From: Alphaproteobacteria bacterium
Lineage (GTDB): Bacteria; Pseudomonadota; Alphaproteobacteria; JAEULC01
Assembly: GCA_020851015.1 (NCBI GenBank)
Contig: JADZDN010000234.1
Coordinates: 1 to 29,463, forward strand
Direction of reading: 5' to 3'
Length of the DNA stretch: 29,463 bases
Of the stretch, positions 24,566 to 29,463 are shown piece after piece (positions within the stretch are counted from its first letter, which is position 1; every line of letters starts with the position of its first letter). The translations under genes were made by a program, and so were the position numbers. The notes beneath the pieces are model-generated. The model was given only the letters and a program-made list of their open reading frames with translations, searched no databases and was not told the DNA's origin.

Positions 24566-24583
24566 CTGTCGCAAAACCGTAAG
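24566..24583 (+). promoter_or_regulatory. Candidate Pho box (PhoB-binding site) before pstS
   Basis: CTGTCGC-AAAA-CCGTAAG has the direct-repeat layout of a Pho box (two 7-base repeats, 11-base step; consensus CTGTCAT). The first half matches 5 of 7 bases and the second 4 of 7. It lies between phoR and pstS, 74 bases before the pstS start; TAAACG at 24601-24606 is a possible -10. This would make pstSCAB-phoU-phoB inducible by PhoB separately from phoR. Confidence 0.5.
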
Positions 24584-24657
24584 AAAAGCGAGACACGGAC
24601 TAAACGCATCTCAGCGCCTATGGGCACCGTCCACCGACCTGAAGCGGGAGAGATGCG

Positions 24658-25716
24658 ATGATGCTCAACAGGACCATCCTGCGTGCCGCCGGGCTTGCGG
24701 TCGCGCTCGTGGGTGCCGCGACCGCGGCGGTCGCCGCCGACATTTCCGGCGCCGGCGCCACCTTCCCTTACCCGATCTATGCGAAATGGGCCGACGCCTA
24801 CAAGAAGGAGACCGGCAACGGGCTGAACTACCAGTCGATCGGCTCGGGCGGCGGCATCAAGCAGATCCAGGCCAAGACCGTGACCTTCGGCGCCTCGGAC
24901 ATGCCGCTGAAGCCGACCGAGCTGGAGAAGTCGGGCCTGATCCAGTTTCCGACCGTGATGGGCGGCGTGGTGCCGGTGGTCAACATCCAGGGCATCAAGC
25001 CGGGCGAACTCGTGCTCGACGGGCCGACGCTCGCCGACATCTTCCTCGGCAAGGTCGCGAAGTGGGACGACGCCGCGATCAGCAAGCTGAACCCCGACGC
25101 GAAGCTGCCCGGCCAGGCGATCGCGGTGGTGCACCGCTCCGACGGCTCGGGCACGACCTTCATTTTCGCGGACTATCTGTCCAAGGTGAACCCCGCCTGG
25201 AAGGAAAAAGTCGGCGCGGCGACGGCGCTGGAATGGCCGGTGGGCCTCGGCGCCAAGGGCAACGAGGGCGTCGCCGGCAATGTCGGACAGACCGTGGGCT
25301 CGATCGGCTATGTCGAGTATGCCTACGCGAAGCAGAACAAGATGATCCATGCCCGCATGGTCAACCGCGAGGGCAAGGCGGTCGAACCGACGGCACGGGC
25401 CTTCCAGGCCGCGGCGGCGGGCGCCGACTGGTCCGGCACGCCGGGGTTCAACGTGCTGCTGACCGACGAGAAGGGCGCGGAAAGCTGGCCGATCGCCGGC
25501 GCCACCTTCATCCTGATGCACAAGCAGCCGCAGGATCCCGCGGCCGCGACCGAGGCCTTGAAGTTCTTCGACTGGGCCTACCGCAAGGGCGACAAGATGG
25601 CCGAGGAACTGGACTACGTGCCGATGCCGGACGGCGTGGTCAAGCTGATCGGCAAGACATGGACCGAGCAGATCAAGGGCAAGGACGGCAAGCCCCTGTT
25701 CGCGAGCATGATGTAA
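24658..25716 (+). CDS. pstS: Phosphate ABC transporter substrate-binding protein PstS
   Basis: A 352-residue periplasmic high-affinity phosphate-binding protein. A signal peptide ends near AVAA-D (residue 27). The mature protein begins [20 protein letters not shown], the family hallmark, followed by the phosphate-cradling [16 protein letters not shown] and [14 protein letters not shown] segments, and later [10 protein letters not shown]. The length is close to E. coli PstS. ATG 24658 (MMLNRT) follows GGGAGAG. A plausible Pho box is upstream and a strong stem-loop follows the stop, before pstC. Confidence 0.96.
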   Translation: MMLNRTILRAAGLAVALVGAATAAVAADISGAGATFPYPIYAKWADAYKKETGNGLNYQSIGSGGGIKQIQAKTVTFGASDMPLKPTELEKSGLIQFPTVMGGVVPVVNIQGIKPGELVLDGPTLADIFLGKVAKWDDAAISKLNPDAKLPGQAIAVVHRSDGSGTTFIFADYLSKVNPAWKEKVGAATALEWPVGLGAKGNEGVAGNVGQTVGSIGYVEYAYAKQNKMIHARMVNREGKAVEPTARAFQAAAAGADWSGTPGFNVLLTDEKGAESWPIAGATFILMHKQPQDPAAATEALKFFDWAYRKGDKMAEELDYVPMPDGVVKLIGKTWTEQIKGKDGKPLFASMM

Positions 25717-25726
25717 GCGCACGGGC

Positions 25727-25758
25727 GCCGGGGGGCCGCGCTGGGCGGCTTCCCCGGC
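25727..25758 (+). promoter_or_regulatory. Intercistronic stem-loop between pstS and pstC
   Basis: GCCGGGG (25727-25733) pairs with CCCCGGC (25752-25758), and inside it GCCGC (25735-25739) pairs with GCGGC (25745-25749), leaving a small internal bulge and a 5-base loop. No T-run follows. It lies 10 bases past the pstS stop and could protect pstS mRNA or reduce read-through to pstCAB. Confidence 0.6.
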
Positions 25759-25798
25759 CCAGGCGCGATCCGATCGACTCCAAGCCGGGCATCGCATC

Positions 25799-26788
25799 AT
25801 GGCCGAACTGACCCTGGCCCACGAAGCTGCCGCGACCATCGCCTCGCGCGTCTCTTCGCTGCGCCGCCTGGCGCGTATCGACGCGTTCTTCCACGCGCTC
25901 ACCCGCGCCGCCGCCATCGCCGTCCTCGGCGTGCTCGCCGGGGTCATCCTGGCGCTGCTTGTCGGCGCATGGCCCGCGATCGGCACGTTCGGCTTCTCGT
26001 TCCTGTTGTCGCAGAGCTGGAACCCGGTGACCGAGAAGTTCGGCGCGCTGGCCCCGATCTACGGGACGCTGGTCACCTCGGCCATCGCCATGCTGTTCGC
26101 CGTGCCGGTGGGCATCGGCATCGCGATCTTCCTGACCGAGATCTGCCCGGCCGTCCTGCGCCGGCCGATCGGCATCGCGGTCGAGCTGCTGGCCGGCATC
26201 CCCAGCATCATCTACGGCATCTGGGGCCTGTTCGTGCTGGCGCCGCTGCTGCAGCGGACGGCGCAGCCCTGGCTCATCGACCTGTTCGGCGGCGTGCCGG
26301 TGCTCTCGTCGGTCTTCGCCGGGCCGCCCTACGGGATCGGCATGCTGACGGCCTCGGTCATCCTGGCGATCATGGTCCTGCCGTTCATCACGTCGATCGC
26401 CCGCGACGTGTTCGAGCAGGTGCCACCGATGCTCAAGGAGGCCGCCTTCGGCCTGGGCTGCACGAAGCGCGAGGTGATCCGCAACGTCGTGATCCCCTAT
26501 ACGCGCGTCGGCGTCACCGGCGGCTGCATGCTGGCGCTGGGCCGCGCGCTGGGCGAGACGATGGCGGTCACCTTCGTGATCGGAAACGCGCACAAGGTCA
26601 ACCCGTCGCTGCTCGCGCCGGGCACCACCATATCCGCCACCATCGCCAACGAGTTCACCGAGGCGGTGGGCGACCTCTATACCTCGTCGCTGATCGCGCT
26701 CGGCCTCATCCTGTTCGCCATCACCTTCATCGTACTGGCGGCGGCACGCATCCTGCTGGCGCGCGCCCAGCGCAGGGCGGGCGCATGA
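25799..26788 (+). CDS. pstC: Phosphate ABC transporter permease PstC
   Basis: A 329-residue inner-membrane permease, one half of the phosphate channel with PstA. About six helices are visible. Family marks are the [22 protein letters not shown] stretch near 75-95, [20 protein letters not shown] near 138-157 and the ATPase-docking EAA-type loop [42 protein letters not shown] near 245-262 is characteristic of PstC. ATG 25799 has only a weak ribosome site; translation may depend on what flows past the pstS-pstC stem-loop. The stop overlaps the pstA ATG by 4 bases. Confidence 0.95.
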   Translation: MAELTLAHEAAATIASRVSSLRRLARIDAFFHALTRAAAIAVLGVLAGVILALLVGAWPAIGTFGFSFLLSQSWNPVTEKFGALAPIYGTLVTSAIAMLFAVPVGIGIAIFLTEICPAVLRRPIGIAVELLAGIPSIIYGIWGLFVLAPLLQRTAQPWLIDLFGGVPVLSSVFAGPPYGIGMLTASVILAIMVLPFITSIARDVFEQVPPMLKEAAFGLGCTKREVIRNVVIPYTRVGVTGGCMLALGRALGETMAVTFVIGNAHKVNPSLLAPGTTISATIANEFTEAVGDLYTSSLIALGLILFAITFIVLAAARILLARAQRRAGA

Positions 26789-27639
26789 GCCGGGCGGCGG
26801 CCAGCCCGCTCTACGCGGCGCGCCGGCGGCGCAACGGCATCTTCCTGGCGCTTGCGGGCCTCTCGACCGCGGTCGGCCTGGGGTTCCTGGTCGTCATCCT
26901 GCTGACGCTGCTCTACCAGGGGCTCTCGGGACTCGACTGGCGCATCTTCACCGAGATGACGCCGCCGCCCGGCGCCGAGGGCGGCCTGTTGAACGCCATC
27001 GCCGGCAGCGTGGTGATGACCTCCCTCGGCGTGCTGATCGGCACGCCCGTGGGCATTCTCGCCGGCACCTACATGGCCGAGTACGGGCGGCACGACCGGC
27101 TGACGTCGACCGTGCGGTTCGTCAACGACATCCTCTTGAGCGCGCCGTCGATCGTGGTCGGCCTGTTCGTCTACGAGATCATGGTGGCGCGGATGGGGCA
27201 TTTCTCCGGCCTGGCCGGCGGCGTGGCGCTGGCGCTCATCGTGATTCCGGTGGTGGTGCGCACGACCGAGGACATGCTGATCCTGGTGCCCGATCCGATC
27301 CGCGAGGCCACCACGGCGCTGGGCGCGCCGCGCTGGCACATGATCTCGCACGTCGCCTATCGCGCGGCCAGGGCCGGCATCGTCACCGGCGTGCTGCTGG
27401 CGGTCGCGCGCATCTCCGGCGAGACGGCGCCGCTCCTGTTCACCGCGCTCAACAACCAGTTCTGGAGCGCGGACGTGAACGCGCCGATGGCCAGCCTGCC
27501 CGTGGTCATCTTCCAGTTCGCGATGAGCCCCTATGCGGACTGGCGCGCGCTGGCCTGGACCGGGGCGCTCCTGATCACGGCCGCCGTGCTGACCTTGAGC
27601 ATCGTAGCCCGCGCGCTCAACGCCAAGAGGGGACCATGA
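26785..27639 (+). CDS. pstA: Phosphate ABC transporter permease PstA
   Basis: A 284-residue inner-membrane permease, partner of PstC. Family marks are [20 protein letters not shown] near 66-85, GTYMAEYGR near 92, [21 protein letters not shown] near 113-133, the EAA-type loop [20 protein letters not shown] and [20 protein letters not shown]. The ATG overlaps the pstC stop (ATGA) and its own TGA overlaps the pstB ATG the same way, so pstC, pstA and pstB are translationally linked. There is nothing odd about length or composition. Confidence 0.95.
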   Translation: MSRAAASPLYAARRRRNGIFLALAGLSTAVGLGFLVVILLTLLYQGLSGLDWRIFTEMTPPPGAEGGLLNAIAGSVVMTSLGVLIGTPVGILAGTYMAEYGRHDRLTSTVRFVNDILLSAPSIVVGLFVYEIMVARMGHFSGLAGGVALALIVIPVVVRTTEDMLILVPDPIREATTALGAPRWHMISHVAYRAARAGIVTGVLLAVARISGETAPLLFTALNNQFWSADVNAPMASLPVVIFQFAMSPYADWRALAWTGALLITAAVLTLSIVARALNAKRGP

Positions 27640-28445
27640 TGGACATGCGTGTCGCCAGCACCCGGGTGCCGCTGCCCGCCCAGGACGCGCCGCCGATCAA
27701 GGTCGAAATCCGCGGCCTCAGCTTCTACTACGGCAAGACGAAGTCGCTGAGGAGCGTCAGCCTGCCGCTCTACCGCAACCGGGTCACCGCCTTCATCGGC
27801 CCGTCGGGCTGCGGCAAGTCGACCTTGCTGCGCGCGCTGAACCGCATGTACGACATGTATCCCGGCCAGCGCGCGGAGGGCGAGATCCTGGTGGACGGCG
27901 AGAACATCCTCGATCCCAAGCAGGATCTCAACCTGCTGCGCGCGAAGCTGGGCATGGTGGTCCAGAAGCCGACTCCCTTCCCGATGACCATCTACGAGAA
28001 CGTCGCCTTCGGCATCCGCCTCTACGAGCGGCTGTCCAAGGGCGAGATGGACCAGCGGGTCGAGGCGGCGCTGACCCAGGCCGCCTTGTGGAACGAGGTC
28101 AAGGACAAGCTCCAGGCCAGCGGCCTCAGCCTGTCGGGCGGCCAGCAGCAGCGCCTGTGCATCGCCCGCACGGTGGCGATCAAGCCCGAGGTCATCCTGC
28201 TGGACGAGCCGTGCTCGGCGCTCGACCCGATCTCCACGGCCAGGATCGAGGAGACGATCGAGGAGCTCAAGACGGAGTATACGATCGTGATCGTGACCCA
28301 TAATATGCAGCAGGCCGCGCGCATCTCGGACTACACCGCGTTCATGCTGCTGGGCGAATTGATCGAATTCGGCGACACCGCCATGATGACCACCAAGCCG
28401 AGGATCCAGAAGACCGAGGACTACATTACCGGCCGGTTCGGCTGA
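27636..28445 (+). CDS. pstB: Phosphate ABC transporter ATP-binding protein PstB
   Basis: The 269-residue cytoplasmic ATPase that powers PstCA. Walker A is GPSGCGKST at 55-63, the Q-loop [20 protein letters not shown] carries the PstB-specific KPTPFPM, the signature is LSGGQQQR near 166-173, Walker B and D-loop are [13 protein letters not shown] near 186-198, and the switch His is in IVTHNMQQA. The tail [17 protein letters not shown] is the usual PstB ending. It overlaps pstA by 4 bases and is followed after 19 bases by phoU. Confidence 0.97.
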   Translation: MMDMRVASTRVPLPAQDAPPIKVEIRGLSFYYGKTKSLRSVSLPLYRNRVTAFIGPSGCGKSTLLRALNRMYDMYPGQRAEGEILVDGENILDPKQDLNLLRAKLGMVVQKPTPFPMTIYENVAFGIRLYERLSKGEMDQRVEAALTQAALWNEVKDKLQASGLSLSGGQQQRLCIARTVAIKPEVILLDEPCSALDPISTARIEETIEELKTEYTIVIVTHNMQQAARISDYTAFMLLGELIEFGDTAMMTTKPRIQKTEDYITGRFG

Positions 28446-28464
28446 GGCGGGAGGCAAGGCGTCG

Positions 28465-29217
28465 ATGACCGCGCAGCACATCGTCAAGTCCTACGACGAG
28501 GAACTGAAGCGCCTGACCAACGCCATCGCCGAGATGGGCGGGACGGCGGAATCGCAGCTCGACCAGGCGATCCAGGCGGTCGCCCGGCGCGACAGCGAGC
28601 TGGCCGGCCGCGTCGTGCGCAACGACAGCGCGATCGACCAGCTCGAGGAGGCGGTCCAGAGCCAGACCATGCGGCTTCTGGCGCTGCGCCAGCCGGTGGC
28701 GCGCGACCTGCGCGACATCATGGCGGCGATCAAGATCGCCAGCGACATCGAGCGCATCGGCGACCTGGCGGCGAACATCGCCAAGCGGGCGATCGCGCTC
28801 AACCAGTCGGCCCCGGTCCGCCCGGTGGCGGCGGTTCCGCGCATGGGCAAGCTGGCCCAGCAGGCGATCAAGGACGTGATCGACGCCTATCTGGAGCACG
28901 ACGCGAACAAGGCGCTGGCGGTCTGGCATCGCGACGACGATCTGGATGACCTCACCTCCAGCCTGTTCCGCGAGCTCTTGACCTACATGATGGAAGACCC
29001 GCGCAGCATCAGCCCCTGCGCGCATCTGCTGTTCATCGCCAAGAACATCGAGCGCATCGGCGATCACGCCACCAACATCGCCGAGACGGTGCATTTCCTG
29101 GTCATGGGCCAGCGCCCGACGATGGCGCGGCCCAAGGGCGACACTTCGAGCTACGAAGTGGTCGAGCCGCCGGAGAAGACCGGCGCGGCCGCGGGCGGCG
29201 GGGGGGCCAGGATTTGA
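28465..29217 (+). CDS. phoU: Phosphate signalling protein PhoU
   Basis: A 250-residue all-helical regulator that links PstSCAB activity to PhoR and limits phosphate uptake. Two PhoU three-helix repeats are present, each with the metal-binding E/D-x-x-x-D signature: IASDIERIGDLAANIAKRA near 91-110 and IAKNIERIGDHATNIAETV near 191-210. The start is HIVKSYDEELKRL, typical of the family; the last 25 residues (TGAAAGGGGARI) are a low-complexity tail. GGGAGG lies ten bases before ATG 28465. Its TGA shares one base with the phoB ATG. Confidence 0.96.
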   Translation: MTAQHIVKSYDEELKRLTNAIAEMGGTAESQLDQAIQAVARRDSELAGRVVRNDSAIDQLEEAVQSQTMRLLALRQPVARDLRDIMAAIKIASDIERIGDLAANIAKRAIALNQSAPVRPVAAVPRMGKLAQQAIKDVIDAYLEHDANKALAVWHRDDDLDDLTSSLFRELLTYMMEDPRSISPCAHLLFIAKNIERIGDHATNIAETVHFLVMGQRPTMARPKGDTSSYEVVEPPEKTGAAAGGGGARI

Positions 29218-29463
29218 TGACCTTGAAGCCCAATATCCTGATCGTCGAGGACGAGGCGGCGCTTACCGCGATGCTGCGCTACAACCTCGAGCGCGAGGGC
29301 TTCCGCGTCGCCGAGGCCAACGACGGCGAGGAGGCGATGCTGTCCGTCTCCGAGAACAAGCCCGACCTGATCCTGCTCGACTGGATGCTGCCGCACCTCT
29401 CGGGGATCGACCTGTGCCGCCAGCTCCGCCGCGGCGCCGGCACGCGCGACATCCCGATCATCA
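29217..29463 (+). CDS. phoB: Phosphate regulon response regulator PhoB, N-terminal part (3' end outside window)
   Basis: The first 82 residues of the receiver domain of the DNA-binding regulator that activates Pho genes. The acidic pocket is E11/D12 (ILIVEDEAAL), the phosphoacceptor is D55 in LILLDWMLPHLSGID, and the TRDIPII strand is reached at the window edge. The output winged-helix domain lies beyond. The start codon overlaps the phoU stop (TGATG), so it is translated with phoU. The identification rests on receiver motifs plus position after phoU. Confidence 0.93.
   Translation, partial: MTLKPNILIVEDEAALTAMLRYNLEREGFRVAEANDGEEAMLSVSENKPDLILLDWMLPHLSGIDLCRQLRRGAGTRDIPII

Noticed and set aside
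1..29463. tRNA, rRNA, riboswitch, prophage or integron content
   Set aside because: Reading all intergenic stretches (none above 300 bases), I found no cloverleaf, rRNA-like segment, known riboswitch core, integrase or transposase.

Overview
The window is about 29.5 kb of GC-rich, densely coded bacterial chromosome. The gene families, the phoR-pstSCAB-phoU-phoB order and the ESY form of the prephenate dehydratase ACT motif point to an alphaproteobacterium, probably of Rhodospirillales or Hyphomicrobiales type. That is an inference from gene content; no rRNA or tRNA is present to confirm it. Most genes are housekeeping or transport genes. I see no phage, transposase, CRISPR array or secondary-metabolite cluster, and I do not see a clearly new multi-gene system.

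Layout. 1-286: the end of pheA. 287-423: two inverted copies of a REP-like palindromic element. 424-1916 (minus): nudC and a GNAT acetyltransferase. 2047-3411 (plus): a two-domain chromate transporter. It converges with a TRAP uptake operon at 3415-7358 (minus), which has a Tat-exported binding protein, a small permease and an unusually long large permease. 7523-8469 (plus): an amidase gene broken by an internal deletion that removed its catalytic serines. 8477-17201 is a long minus-strand run. In transcription order it holds a sugar-type ABC importer (binding protein and two permeases, no ATPase), the malic enzyme maeB, a secreted DUF255 thioredoxin-fold protein and an MFS transporter. 17423-21150 (plus): mutS, overlapped by a secreted phytase-like esterase gene. 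21197-21896 (plus): a PIN toxin/RHH antitoxin pair in toxin-first order, behind a perfect 20-bp palindrome. 21961-23088 (plus): an enolase-superfamily enzyme related to cis-3-hydroxyproline dehydratase and hydroxyproline-betaine epimerase. 23145-29463 (plus): the phosphate-starvation cluster phoR-pstS-pstC-pstA-pstB-phoU-phoB, with phoB cut by the window end.

How the genes work together. The last block is a complete phosphate sensing and uptake circuit. PstSCAB imports phosphate and PhoU couples the transporter to the kinase PhoR, which phosphorylates PhoB. A plausible Pho box precedes pstS. Each of the three binding-protein genes in the window (TRAP, sugar ABC and pstS) is followed at once by a strong GC stem-loop before its permease gene. 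This is a recurring design that would let binding protein be made in excess over membrane subunits.

The items most worth a second look are the toxin-first PIN/RHH module with its nested palindrome between predicted -35 and -10 boxes and a near-leaderless start, the deleted amidase, the enlarged TRAP permease, the paired palindromic element after pheA, and the ATPase-less ABC operon lying between maeB and mutS behind a LacI-type operator.
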